From NCBI GenBank assembly GCA_020638735.1, contig JACKHZ010000008.1, positions 1,178,001 to 1,242,000 on the forward strand: DNA of 64,000 bases, given 5' to 3'. A program made the translations under genes and the position numbers. Under the pieces are notes generated by a model. That model saw only the letters and a list, made by a program, of their open reading frames with translations. It had not been told where the DNA came from and ran no database searches. Positions 18,416 through 27,349 of this stretch are shown one piece after another; position 1 is the first letter of the stretch, and every line of letters starts with the position of its first letter. This stretch comes from Planctomycetota bacterium (GTDB lineage Bacteria > Planctomycetota > UBA1135 > UBA2386).

Positions 18416-19846
18416 TCAGACGCCCAACCGCCGCGACAGGTCCGTCTGCAGCAGCCGCTCCGGGTCCCACTTCTGCTTCAGCGCGCGGAACTTGGCGACG
18501 GCGTCTTCGCCGTGCACGCGCGCGAACGACGACTCGAGCAGCACCGCATCCTTGGCGTAGTAGAACCGCCCACCGGCCTCGAGCACGATCTCGGCCATCT
18601 CGCGGCAGTGGCGCCACAGCGACTCGCGGCCCTTCTGGCTGGTCGGCACCGGGATGTCCATCGCCAGCGAGTAGCCGTCGACGGCGTGCGTCATCAGGAA
18701 CTTGTCCGGCCGGTGCTTCTTCAGCACGCCGAGATACGGCACGTGCTGCGCGTCGTGGCACATCTCGATCAGCTTGCGCAGCACCCGCGCGCCCTCGGCC
18801 TTGGGCACGAACGGCTGGAACTGCAGCAAGCCGCCGGGCTTCGTCATCCACTGCCAGCGCGGCACGTAGTCGAGCAGGAAGTGGAACGCGCCGTGCGTCT
18901 GCAGGTACGGCGAGTGCTTCTGCTCGCGCGAGCCGGCCTGGAACTTCAGCCAGTTGACCAACGGCACCTGGCCGAAGTGCAGCGCGCACCACATGCCCGG
19001 CCACAACCAGCCCTTGGGCACCGCGCCGAACATCTTCAGCGGCACGTCCTGCAGCGACGGCTCGAAGTAGCGCAGCCCCTCGGGGTCTTCGCCCGGCTTC
19101 ATCTGGTCGGCGCGATGCATGATGCCGCGGCCGAGCGCGATGCCCTTGGCGTGCAGGTCGAGCCACGACACCAGGTAGTCGGCCTCGCCGTGCATGTCCT
19201 CGAGGATCTGCAGGTTGTGCTCGAGGTCCTGCGCGACGATGCCGTAGACCCGCATGCGACCGGAGTGCACGCGCTTGGTCTGGATCTCGAGGCGCGTCAT
19301 GCAGCCGAGCATGCCGAAGCCGGAGATCGCGGCGTGGAACAGGTCCGGGTCCGACTCCGCCGTCACGTGCAGCTGCTGGCCCGACGGCGTCAGCAGGTCG
19401 AACGACTTGACGCACTCGCCGAACGGCCCGAGCGCATAGTTGTTCTTGCCGTGGATGTTCATCGCCGCGGCGCCGCCCATCGTCACGGCCATCGTGCCGC
19501 TGACGACCTTGGGCCAGTAGCCGTAGCCGATCGCGCGACGCCACAGGTCGCGCACGGTGACGCCGGGCTGGCAGACCGCGACGCCGGTCGTCGGGTCGAA
19601 CGACTCGATGCGGTTCATCGCCGTCAGGTCGAGCACCCGCCCGCCCTTCGCCGTCGACGCGTCGCCGTAGCTGCAGCCCGCGCCGCGCAGCGCGACGCTG
19701 CCGCCGTCCTTCTTCACCTTCGCGAAGGCGTCGGCGATCTGCTCGACCGTCGTCGGCCGCAGCACCTTGGCTGGGCCGCCGAGGGCCATGCCGAAGCCGA
19801 ACACCTGCTCGTCGTTCCAGGTCGGAGTCTTCACCGCGCTCACCAC
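18416..19846 (-). CDS. FAD-linked oxidoreductase, DprE1-like
   Basis: A 476-residue flavoprotein. The N-terminal half has the FAD_binding_4 (VAO/PCMH) fold: a phosphate-binding LRGAGCSYGDAS near residues 53-64 and PGVTVRDLWRRAIGYGYWP, with VVSGTMAVTMGGAAAMNIHGKNN around 113-135. The C-terminal half fits the sugar-lactone-oxidase cap. Length, motifs and an adjacent SDR gene resemble DprE1/DprE2, which epimerise decaprenylphosphoryl-ribose to arabinose in mycobacteria by oxidation then reduction. Here the substrate is probably another polyprenyl-phosphate sugar. The GTG start lies one base after the SDR stop; nearby downstream GTG codons are alternatives. Confidence 0.82.
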   Translation of the reverse strand: MVSAVKTPTWNDEQVFGFGMALGGPAKVLRPTTVEQIADAFAKVKKDGGSVALRGAGCSYGDASTAKGGRVLDLTAMNRIESFDPTTGVAVCQPGVTVRDLWRRAIGYGYWPKVVSGTMAVTMGGAAAMNIHGKNNYALGPFGECVKSFDLLTPSGQQLHVTAESDPDLFHAAISGFGMLGCMTRLEIQTKRVHSGRMRVYGIVAQDLEHNLQILEDMHGEADYLVSWLDLHAKGIALGRGIMHRADQMKPGEDPEGLRYFEPSLQDVPLKMFGAVPKGWLWPGMWCALHFGQVPLVNWLKFQAGSREQKHSPYLQTHGAFHFLLDYVPRWQWMTKPGGLLQFQPFVPKAEGARVLRKLIEMCHDAQHVPYLGVLKKHRPDKFLMTHAVDGYSLAMDIPVPTSQKGRESLWRHCREMAEIVLEAGGRFYYAKDAVLLESSFARVHGEDAVAKFRALKQKWDPERLLQTDLSRRLGV

Positions 19847-19847
19847 C

Positions 19848-20597
19848 TCAGATCGACAACTTGCGGAACACGAACGAAGGGATGTTGCGGATCACGAACA
19901 TGATCGGTCGCCACTTGCCCGGCACGTAGGCGATCGCCTTCTGCCGGTCGCGCGCCTTCAGGACCAGCTGCGCCGCCTTGTCGGCCGTGATCGCCCCCTT
20001 GAGCTTCAGGCCCGCGGTCATCGGCGTATCGACGAAGCCCGGGCGGATCGTCGTGACCCGCACGCCGTGCCGCCACAGCCGGTTGCGCAGCGCCTCGAGG
20101 TAGGTGTCCATGCCGGCCTTCGACGCGTTGTAGACAGGCCGGCCGACGCGGCCGCGGTCCTGCGCCACCGAGCTCACGCCGACGATCGCGCCGCGCTTGC
20201 GCTGCTGGAACCGCCGCGCCGCGGCGTTGCCCCAGGCGATGCAGCCGAGCATGTTGACGACCACCTGCTGCCGGTCCTTGCCGAGATCGAACTCTTCGGC
20301 GCCGACCTCGGGCATCACGCCGGCGACGAAAAACAGCTCGTCGACCTCGCCGACGGACTGCTCGATGCGGGCGAACAAACCGTCGGCGGCGTCGATGTCC
20401 GCCGCGTCGTGCACGAAGGCGAACGCCGCCTTGCGCCCGAGGGTGTCGTTGATCAGCTCGACCTGGGTTGCCAGTTCGGCCTCGCGGCGGGCCAGCATGG
20501 CGACCTTGCGGCCGGACTGGGCGAGGCGACGGGCGATGGCGAGGCCGATGCCCGAGGAGGCGCCGACGACGATGCAGGTTCCAGAGCGGGCGGACAT
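19848..20597 (-). CDS. Short-chain dehydrogenase, DprE2-like
   Basis: A 249-residue SDR. The NAD(P)-binding motif is VVGASSGIGLAIARRL (about residues 9-24). The catalytic serine is in IVGVSSVAQDRGR and the YxxxK pair in YNASKAGMDTY. The segment TIRPGFVDTPMT is typical of classical SDRs. Immediately followed by the DprE1-like oxidase, it is the likely partner ketoreductase completing a 2'-epimerisation of a lipid-linked sugar. The ATG at 20597 is chosen because the Rossmann strand begins eight residues later. It diverges from the foldase gene at 20704. Confidence 0.85.
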   Translation of the reverse strand: MSARSGTCIVVGASSGIGLAIARRLAQSGRKVAMLARREAELATQVELINDTLGRKAAFAFVHDAADIDAADGLFARIEQSVGEVDELFFVAGVMPEVGAEEFDLGKDRQQVVVNMLGCIAWGNAAARRFQQRKRGAIVGVSSVAQDRGRVGRPVYNASKAGMDTYLEALRNRLWRHGVRVTTIRPGFVDTPMTAGLKLKGAITADKAAQLVLKARDRQKAIAYVPGKWRPIMFVIRNIPSFVFRKLSI

Positions 20598-20703
20598 CAG
20601 GGCAGAAGAGGAGAGACCCCTATCGGCGGGAATGCAACCGAAGCCGTGGCCAAGGTGTTTCGCGGCCTTGCCGTGGCGGCCTCGGGCCCCCATCATCGCC
20701 GCG

Positions 20704-21738
20704 ATGCGAAGGCGGTTTGCGATCCTGGCGCTCGGCGCGGCGCCGCTGCTCGGCCAGGAGGCACGTGGTGACCAGGAGCCCAAGCGGCTGTTCGTCGACG
20801 CGGTCGTCGCCACCATCAACGACACGACGATCCTGCAGAGCCGCCTGTTCGAGACCGCCAAGTCGCGGATCCGCGTGGCCGAGGAGCAGAACCAGCGCAC
20901 CCTGCCACTCGAAATCGTCAGCCGACTGATCGCGCAGGACCTGCTGGAGCTGATCAGCCACTACCAGATGGCGCAATCCGCCAAGTCCTTCTCGACGCTG
21001 CCGCCCGAGCAGATCGACAAAGTGCTCGACATCGAACTGGATCGCGACAAGCAGGACCGGGTGCGCGACCTCGGCAGCGCCCTGGCCCTCAGCGAAGAGC
21101 TGCAGGAGCGCGGCCAGACCTGGCCGTCCTACGCCCGGGAGCAGCGCATCGAGAAGCTGCACGACTTCGCCATGCAGTTCGCGGTGTTCGAGCGGCTGCG
21201 CAAGCAGTCCAACCTCTACCTGACGCCGCGCATGCTGCGCGAGACCTACCAGGCAAACCGCCACCGCTTCGTCCACGACGTCTACGCGGAGCTCGAAACG
21301 ATCAGCTTCACCGGCCCGGACGCCGAGCAGAAAGCACGATCAGCCAGTGAGTTGTGGCGCACAGGCGACTTCTCGCCGCGCGACATCGCCGACCGCAATC
21401 CAGGCGGCACGCCGCTGCCGAGGATGGCCGCCAGCTCGCTGCGACCGAGCCTGAAGGCGCTGAAGTCGTTCGCCGAGGCGGGGCCGGCCTTCGCCGTCTC
21501 GGATCCGCTGCCGCGCGGCGACGGCACCTTCGACGTGGCCCGGATCATCGCCTACGTGCCGGCGGCCGACGGCCGATTCGAGGACCCGAAGGTGCAGGAG
21601 GAGGTCCGCATTCTGGCGCGCGAGATCGTCATCTCCGAGCTGCACCAGCAGGCGCTCGAACAGGCCCGCCAGCGCACCGAGGTCTGGGTCTACCAGAACG
21701 GCCGCCGGGTCCCCGCGCCGCCGCCCCTCCGACGCTGA
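20704..21738 (+). CDS. SurA/PpiC-like periplasmic foldase
   Basis: A 344-residue exported protein with a short signal sequence (RRRFAILALGAAPLLGQ). Residues ~27-190 resemble the SurA N-terminal chaperone domain, starting VDAVVATINDTTILQSRLF and rich in long helices. Residues ~205-310 look like a degenerate parvulin domain: a first strand in VYAELETISFTGP, the LWRTGDFSPRDIADRNPGG segment, and F.V.DPLPRGDGTFDVARII. Several parvulin catalytic positions are not evident, so it may act as a chaperone rather than an isomerase. It probably handles outer-membrane or periplasmic clients. The toroid gene follows 210 bp downstream on the same strand. Confidence 0.75.
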   Translation: MRRRFAILALGAAPLLGQEARGDQEPKRLFVDAVVATINDTTILQSRLFETAKSRIRVAEEQNQRTLPLEIVSRLIAQDLLELISHYQMAQSAKSFSTLPPEQIDKVLDIELDRDKQDRVRDLGSALALSEELQERGQTWPSYAREQRIEKLHDFAMQFAVFERLRKQSNLYLTPRMLRETYQANRHRFVHDVYAELETISFTGPDAEQKARSASELWRTGDFSPRDIADRNPGGTPLPRMAASSLRPSLKALKSFAEAGPAFAVSDPLPRGDGTFDVARIIAYVPAADGRFEDPKVQEEVRILAREIVISELHQQALEQARQRTEVWVYQNGRRVPAPPPLRR

Positions 21739-21948
21739 CGCAGGCGGCCGACGGCGCCGGCGCGACCGGGGCCGGAGCGGGATCCGGGCGTTGCGTCCCC
21801 CGCCCCGCGCCGCTCTACTTTCCCGCCCCCCTCTCTGAACCATCGTCCGGACGACCCCGTTCGATGGCCGGTCCGCGGTCGTCGCCATGGCGGCCGTCGG
21901 AACGCTCGAATTGCCCCTCTCGACTTCCCCGTTCCGGGGGTCACCGAA

Positions 21949-23481
21949 ATGGTCCACCTCGACCCAACCAAGATCCACGTTCAGTCCACCGCGACTCCCG
22001 TCTGGGAGCACGAGGAGACCTTCCAGGACCTGATGGCCGAGCGGCTCCGCCAGGCGCCGTGGCTGATCCTCTCCGCGGCCCTCCACGGCGTGCTGCTGGC
22101 GCTCGCCTGGGTGCTCTTCCCCGCCGAGGAGAAGAAGCCGCCGAAGGTCCAGGTCGAGATGGAGATCAAGGACGAGCAGGAGATCGTCGAGCCGCCTCCG
22201 CCTCCCCCGCCGGAGACCAAGACCGAGGAGGTCACCGAAGAGGTCGTCGTCACCGAGACGATGGTCACCGAGGAGACCACCGAAGCGTTCGACAACGTCG
22301 AGAGCGAGTTCACCAGCAAGGAGTCGGCCTTCGACTCCAACCAGTGGAACTCGGCCGTCGGCCTCGGCGGCGGTGCAGGCGGCCGTTACGGCGGTCGTGG
22401 CGGTGGTCGCGGCGGCAAGGGCGGCGGCAAGTCCTACGCGGCGGCCATCGACGCCGGCCTCAAGTGGCTCGCTGCCCACCAGGACGAAGAGGGCAAGTGG
22501 GACTGCGACCAGTTCATGAAGCACGACGATGCTTCGCTGGAGATCTGCAACGGCCCCGGCAACCCGGTGCACGACGTCGGCGTCACCGGCCTCGCGCTGC
22601 TGGCGTTCCTCGGTGACGGCAGCACGATGCGCTCCGGCCCCTACAAGGAGAACATCAAGCGCGGCGTCAACTGGCTTCGCGGCCAGCAGCAGGAGAACGG
22701 CCTGTTCGGCGGCAACGCTTCGCACGACTTCATCTACGACCACGCGATCGCGGCCTACGCGATGTGCGAGGCGTTCGGTCTGTCGGGCTCCAAGCTGCTG
22801 AAGCCGACCGCCCAGAAGGCGATCAACTACCTCGAGTCACACCGCAACCCGTACTCGGTGTGGCGCTACCAGCCGCGCGACAACGACAACGACATCTCGG
22901 TCACCGGCTGGTGCATCATGGCCTACGAGTCGGGCCAGTTCTTCGGCCTCGACATCAACAAGACGGCCCTGCAGCTGTGCGAGACGTTCCTCGACCAGGT
23001 CTCCGACTCGACCGGCAAGCACGGCTACACCAAGGCCGGTGAAGGCAGCTCCCGCAAGCCGGGCGAGCACCAGACCAAGTTCCCGATCGAGAAGGGCGAA
23101 GCCCTGACCGCGGTCGGCCTCTTCTGCCGGTTCTTCATGAACCAGGACCCCAAGGAGAAGCCGATCATGACCGCCGCCGCGAACCTGATCCGCGCCAAGC
23201 CGCCGGTCTGGGACGAGAAGGGCGGTTCGATCGACCACTACTACTGGTACTACGCGACCTACGCGCTGTTCCAGTACGGCGGTCAGCACTGGAAGGACTG
23301 GCAGAAGAAGCTGGAGACCGCGGTGGTCAACAACCAGCGCAAGGACAAGGCCCAGAAGAACCTGTTCGGCTCGTGGGACCCGGTCGGTGTCTGGGGCGAG
23401 GACGGCGGTCGCGTCTACTCGACGGCGATCCTGACCCTGACGCTCGAGGCCTACTACCGCTACAGCCGCCTGGTTCACTGA
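21949..23481 (+). CDS. TonB-like anchored squalene-cyclase-type toroid protein (copy 1)
   Basis: A 510-residue protein with three parts. Residues 1-110 look like TonB: a conserved ETFQDLMAERLRQAPW stretch, one membrane helix (about 38-58), and a proline/acid-rich periplasmic stalk with VEPPPPPPPETK. A glycine-rich hinge follows (about 139-160). From residue ~163 the protein is an alpha/alpha toroid of the prenyltransferase/squalene-oxidase repeat type, with repeats such as VHDVGVTGLALLAFLGDG and SVTGWCIMAYESGQFFG. No DxDD protonation motif is visible, so cyclase activity is doubtful; a peptide- or ligand-binding periplasmic role is more likely. It is clearly paralogous to the gene at 25807. 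Confidence 0.88.
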   Translation: MVHLDPTKIHVQSTATPVWEHEETFQDLMAERLRQAPWLILSAALHGVLLALAWVLFPAEEKKPPKVQVEMEIKDEQEIVEPPPPPPPETKTEEVTEEVVVTETMVTEETTEAFDNVESEFTSKESAFDSNQWNSAVGLGGGAGGRYGGRGGGRGGKGGGKSYAAAIDAGLKWLAAHQDEEGKWDCDQFMKHDDASLEICNGPGNPVHDVGVTGLALLAFLGDGSTMRSGPYKENIKRGVNWLRGQQQENGLFGGNASHDFIYDHAIAAYAMCEAFGLSGSKLLKPTAQKAINYLESHRNPYSVWRYQPRDNDNDISVTGWCIMAYESGQFFGLDINKTALQLCETFLDQVSDSTGKHGYTKAGEGSSRKPGEHQTKFPIEKGEALTAVGLFCRFFMNQDPKEKPIMTAAANLIRAKPPVWDEKGGSIDHYYWYYATYALFQYGGQHWKDWQKKLETAVVNNQRKDKAQKNLFGSWDPVGVWGEDGGRVYSTAILTLTLEAYYRYSRLVH

Positions 23482-23513
23482 TCCGGTTCGCTCGCGCCGC
23501 GAGCGAAACGGAT
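23481..23513 (+). terminator. Hairpin at the 3' end of toroid gene 1
   Basis: Sixteen-base arms (23481-23496 and 23498-23513) pair with a single G-A mismatch around a one-base centre, beginning on the last base of the stop codon. There is no T-tract, so it is a weak candidate for an intrinsic terminator. The same palindrome recurs in later units of the tandem array and may simply belong to the repeat. Confidence 0.4.
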
Positions 23514-24419
23514 CAGTCCCCTCCGGGGCTCGCGGCAACGCGCGACGACACGCAACGCGCAAGCCACGCAGCAGCCCCGCTGCCGCGAGCCTTGGCCGCA
23601 TCTCGGCGGGCGCCGCGGTTCGCTCGCGCCGCGAGCGAAACGGATCAGTCCCCTCCGGGGCTCGCGCCAACGCGCGACGACACGCAACGCGCAAGCCACG
23701 CAGCAGCCCCGCTGCCGCGAGCCTTGGCCCGCCTCTCGGCGGGCGCCGCGGTTCGCTCGCGCCGCGAGCGAAACGGATCAGTCCCCTCCGGGGCTCGCGC
23801 CAACGCGCGACGACACGCAACGCGCAAGCCACGCAGCAGCCCCGCTGCCGCGAGCCTTGGCCGCATCTCGGCGGGCGCCGCGGTTCGCTCGCGCCGCGAG
23901 CGAAACGGATCAGTCCCCTCCGGGGCTCGCGCCAACGCGCGACGACACGCAACGCGCAAGCTCGCAGCAGCCCCGCTGCTGCCGCGAGCCTTGGCCGCAT
24001 CTCGGCGGGCGCCGCGGTTCGCTCGCGCCGCGAGCGAAACGGATCAGTCCCCTCCGGGGCTCGCGGCAACGCGCGACGACACGCAACGCGCAAGCCACGC
24101 AACAGCCCCGCTGCCGCGAGCCTTTGGCCCGCCTCCTCGGCGAGCGCTGCGGTTCGGTTTCGCGCGCGAGCGAAACGGATCGGTCCCCTCCGGGGCTCGC
24201 GGCAACGCGCGACGACACGCAACGCGCAAGCCACGCAGCAGCCCGCTGCCGCGAGCCTTAGCCCGCCTCTCGGCCGCGCCGCAGAGCGAAACGGATCAGT
24301 CCCCTCCGGGGCTCGCGGCAACGCGCGACGACACGCGATGCGCATGCCACGCAGCAGCCCCGCTGCCGCGAGCCTTGGCCCGCCTCTCGGCGGGCGCCGC
24401 GGTTCGCTCGCGCGCCGCG
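23485..24419. repeat. Tandem array: seven ~132-bp units plus a partial unit
   Basis: Units start near 23485, 23617, 23750, 23882, 24016, 24151 and 24277, spaced 126-135 bp, with a partial eighth from 24401. Each holds the same blocks: a GGTTCGCTCGCG/CGCGAGCGAA palindrome, AACGGATCAGTCCCCTCCGG, CGCGCGACGACACGCAACGC, and a GCAGC...GCTGC stem-loop. Units 6 and 7 are the most diverged. Because periods are near 132, frames stay open on both strands as arginine/alanine-rich repeats, but composition and indels argue against coding. The array fills the whole gap between the toroid gene and the converging lipoprotein gene. Confidence 0.93.
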
Positions 24420-25232
24420 CTAGCGACGGCCGCGTCGCGCGAGCAGCTCGCGCACGGACTCGCACGGGTCGTTGCGCAGCGCCTCGAGCGCCGGTTCGGG
24501 CAGCGGCAGAGGCGACGGCCAGTATCGCAGCGCCGTGTGGCGGACGACAGGATCAGGATCACGCAGACCGCGGGACAGATCGACGTCGCCGAACTGCACG
24601 ACGTCCGCAGCGAGCAACCCCTTGTAGACGCTGGCGCGCACGGTCGCTCCTCGCTGCAGGGCCGCGGTCAACTCTGCGCTCGTCTCGCCGTCCGACTCGG
24701 GAACACCAGGACAGCTGGCGGCTGGCGAATCGGGCAGACTCTGCAACCAGGCAATGAACATCTGCCGCAACATCGCCTGGGCTCGCTGACGCCGCTGCTC
24801 GATCGCCTCCTCGCCGGTCGCGACGCGCTCTTCGCGTTCGTCATCACTCGGGATGTCGAACAGGCTCCTGCCGACGAACGACCCGGCGAACACCACCGGC
24901 GTCAGCACCACCCGGAACGGCAGGAACGCCATCTCCGTGTAGTAGGCGTCGCCCCAGTCGGGGTCGTTCTCGACCCACAACTCGCCTGCGTCGTCGAACG
25001 CGTCGTCGACGATCTGCGCCGGGTGCACGACGAAGGAGTCGGTCAGCAACGCCAGCAACCCGCCCGGCACGGTCAACGGCAGCGTCGCGTAGAACAGGCC
25101 GTCGCCCTCCGGCACGAGGTGCTGCTCGAACGCGTTCCACACGGGTCGATTGGCCGGGTTGGACCACGCGCACGACGGCAGCACGGCGAGGCCGAGCAGC
25201 AGCGCCGAGCGGCGCAGGAGCGGCGCGCTCAC
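24420..25232 (-). CDS. Lipoprotein with C-terminal HEAT-like segment
   Basis: From a GTG at 25232 (GGAGG, 6-nt spacer; overlapping the previous stop as GTGA) the protein is 270 residues. It has a lipoprotein signal, SALLLGLAVLPSC, with a plausible lipobox. Residues ~25-125 form a domain shared with the upstream gene: SFVVHPAQIVDDAFDDAGEL and LTPVVFAGSFVGRSLFDI. The middle is a charged helix, and the last ~60 residues resemble one or two HEAT repeats (LRDPDPVVRHTALRYW, LRNDPCESVRELLARR). Probably attached to a membrane facing the periplasm. Function unknown. Its 3' end abuts the tandem repeat array. Confidence 0.75.
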   Translation of the reverse strand: MSAPLLRRSALLLGLAVLPSCAWSNPANRPVWNAFEQHLVPEGDGLFYATLPLTVPGGLLALLTDSFVVHPAQIVDDAFDDAGELWVENDPDWGDAYYTEMAFLPFRVVLTPVVFAGSFVGRSLFDIPSDDEREERVATGEEAIEQRRQRAQAMLRQMFIAWLQSLPDSPAASCPGVPESDGETSAELTAALQRGATVRASVYKGLLAADVVQFGDVDLSRGLRDPDPVVRHTALRYWPSPLPLPEPALEALRNDPCESVRELLARRGRR

Positions 25233-25627
25233 GAGTCGCCTCCGTGGTCGTCGATGTCGAACACGGCGCGGCCGAACCAATCGCCGGCGAACACCAACGG
25301 CGTCGCCAGCGCCGCGACCGGGATCAGCACCGCGCGGCGCAGCGGGCTGTCGCCGTGGGAGACCCACAGCAGATCGACCGTGTCGAGCCACGCGTCGTCG
25401 AGCTGCGAGACCGGGTGCACGACCACCGCATCGGCGACGCCGGCGACGATGCCCACCGGCAGCGCAACCGGCGACAGCAACCAGCGACCGGTCGCGCTCG
25501 AAGGCGTGAGGTTGTGGTCGAGCACGTTGAGCACGCGCCGTCGATCGCCGTTGGCCATTGCGCACGCCGCTCCGAGCAGCGGCAGCGCGCACAGCATCAC
25601 GGCACTGCGGAAACGAGAGCCGGGCAT
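25229..25627 (-). CDS. Small lipoprotein paralogous to the next gene
   Basis: From ATG 25627 the product is 132 residues, with a hydrophobic N-terminus (SAVMLCALPLLGAACAM) that could be a lipoprotein signal with an imperfect lipobox. The body aligns with the N-terminal domain of the downstream protein: ADAVVVHPVSQLDDAWLD against TDSFVVHPAQIVDDAFDD, and ATPLVFAGDWFGRAVFDID against LTPVVFAGSFVGRSLFDI. It lacks the HEAT-like tail. The two genes overlap by 4 bp and are a tandem duplication. It diverges from toroid gene 2 across 179 bp. Function unknown. Confidence 0.72.
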   Translation of the reverse strand: MPGSRFRSAVMLCALPLLGAACAMANGDRRRVLNVLDHNLTPSSATGRWLLSPVALPVGIVAGVADAVVVHPVSQLDDAWLDTVDLLWVSHGDSPLRRAVLIPVAALATPLVFAGDWFGRAVFDIDDHGGDS

Positions 25628-25806
25628 CGCGGCAAGGTAGCCGCCCGCCGCGCGCCCCATTCGCGAATCGCACAGATCTTGGCTGCGGCACTGATCCGCG
25701 CCGCCGCCAACCCCGTTGAACAGCCGGACAAGCGCCGCTCCCCGATCGTTCCCGAGGAGCGACCGTCACCCGACCCGCTGCGCCGAGCCGCAGCAAGGAG
25801 CCCCTC

Positions 25807-27324
25807 ATGAACACGCTCGCGCCACCGGTGCGTACCCACCGCTCCCCCGCCGACGAGGCGACCTTCCAGGACCTGATGGCGGAGCGGTTGCGCCAGGCGC
25901 CGTGGCTGGCGCTGTCGGCGGCGCTGCACGCCGTGCTGCTGGCGCTGATCTGGGTGTTCGTGCCTGGCGACCGGCAGAAGCCGACCGAGGTGCGCGTCGC
26001 CGTGCAGCCGACCGAGCAGGTCGAGGTCGAGCCGCCGCCGCCGCCGAAGCCGCCCGAGACGCGGCGTGAGGACGACGTCGAAGAGACCCCGATCGTCGAC
26101 ACCGATGTCGCCGAGACTCCGGACGACAGCCCCTCGGAGTTCGACAGCGAGGTGACGACGATCCCGTCGGCGTTCGACTCGGTCGGCGACAACCCGGCGG
26201 TCGGTCTCGGCGGCGGGGCCGCCGGCCCCTATGGCGCTCGCGGCACCCGCGGCAAGGGCCCGGGTGGCGGCCACGCGCCGCAACCGAACGTCGAACGCGG
26301 CCTCGAGTGGCTCGCCGCCCACCAGGACGAGGACGGCAAGTGGGACGCCGACGGCTTCATGAAGCACGATGACGCGACGCTGCCGCTCTGCACCGGCCCG
26401 GGCAACCCCGTGCACGACATCGGCGTCACCGGCCTCGCGCTGCTGGCGTTCCTCGGCGACGGCCACACGATGCGCGCCGGCAGCTACCAGGACGTCGTCA
26501 AGCGCGGCGTGCTGTGGCTGCGCGCACAGCAGGAAGAAAACGGCCGCTTCGGCGCCGCGGCCTCGAGCGACTTCGTCTACGACCACGCGATCGCGACCTA
26601 CGCGCTGTGCGAGGCGTGCGGCCTGTCGGCGTCGTCGCTGCTGCGGCCGACGGTGCAGAAGGCGCTCGCCTACCTCGAGGCGCATCGCAACCCGTACTCG
26701 GTGTGGCGCTACCAGCCGCGCGACGGCGACCGCGACCTGTCGGTCACGGCGTGGTGCGTGATGGCCTACGAATCGGCGCGGTTCTTCGGCTTCGCGGTCA
26801 ACGAACAGGCCCTGAAGCTGGCCGCCGTCTACCTCGACGAGGTCAGCGACGCGACCGGCCGGCACGGCTACATGAAGGCAGGCGAGCCTAGTTCGCGCAA
26901 GGTCGGCGGGCACGCCGCGCGATTCCCCGTCGAGAAGGGCGAAGCGATGACGGCCGTCGGACTGTTCTGCCGCTTCTTCCTAGGTCAGGACCCGCGCGAA
27001 GCGCCGGTGATGAAGGCCGCGGCGGCCCGCCTGCTGACGCGGCCGCCGGTGTGGGACGAGAAGTCCGGCTCGATCGACCACTACTACTGGTACTACGCGA
27101 CCTATGCGCTGTTCCAGGTCGGCGGCCCGCAGTGGCGCGCGTGGCAACAACAGGTCGAACGCGCCGTCGGCCGCACGCAGCACCAGGCGCGCGACGACAA
27201 GAACCGCTACGGCTCCTGGGATCCGGTCGGCGTGTGGGGCGATGACGGCGGCCGGGTCTACTCGACGGCCATCCTGACGCTGACGATGCAGGCCAACTAC
27301 CGCTACACGCGCCTCGTGCGCTGA
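25807..27324 (+). CDS. TonB-like anchored squalene-cyclase-type toroid protein (copy 2)
   Basis: A 505-residue paralogue of the protein at 21949, colinear throughout. It has the same cytoplasmic ATFQDLMAERLRQAPW segment, single membrane helix (LALSAALHAVLLALIWVFVP), proline-rich stalk (VEVEPPPPPKPPE), glycine hinge and alpha/alpha toroid. Almost identical blocks include AYLEAHRNPYSVWRYQPRDG, SGSIDHYYWYYATYALFQ and SWDPVGVWGDDGGRVYSTAI. Divergence is concentrated in the stalk. Conservation of both toroids argues that both are functional. A purine-rich AGCAAGGAG lies just upstream of the ATG. Confidence 0.88.
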   Translation: MNTLAPPVRTHRSPADEATFQDLMAERLRQAPWLALSAALHAVLLALIWVFVPGDRQKPTEVRVAVQPTEQVEVEPPPPPKPPETRREDDVEETPIVDTDVAETPDDSPSEFDSEVTTIPSAFDSVGDNPAVGLGGGAAGPYGARGTRGKGPGGGHAPQPNVERGLEWLAAHQDEDGKWDADGFMKHDDATLPLCTGPGNPVHDIGVTGLALLAFLGDGHTMRAGSYQDVVKRGVLWLRAQQEENGRFGAAASSDFVYDHAIATYALCEACGLSASSLLRPTVQKALAYLEAHRNPYSVWRYQPRDGDRDLSVTAWCVMAYESARFFGFAVNEQALKLAAVYLDEVSDATGRHGYMKAGEPSSRKVGGHAARFPVEKGEAMTAVGLFCRFFLGQDPREAPVMKAAAARLLTRPPVWDEKSGSIDHYYWYYATYALFQVGGPQWRAWQQQVERAVGRTQHQARDDKNRYGSWDPVGVWGDDGGRVYSTAILTLTMQANYRYTRLVR

Positions 27325-27349
27325 GGCTGGACCGGCCCACAGCGAGCCT

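Noticed and set aside
23485..24419. CRISPR array
   Set aside because: The repeated part is the whole ~132-bp unit; there are no unique spacers and no cas genes.
22837..24465. Minus-strand frame through the tandem array with repeats such as ACRRALPRAPEGTDPFRS
   Set aside because: The frame survives because periods are near multiples of three. Unit lengths vary by 1-3 bases, there is no start context or recognisable fold, and it overlaps the 3' end of the toroid gene on the other strand.
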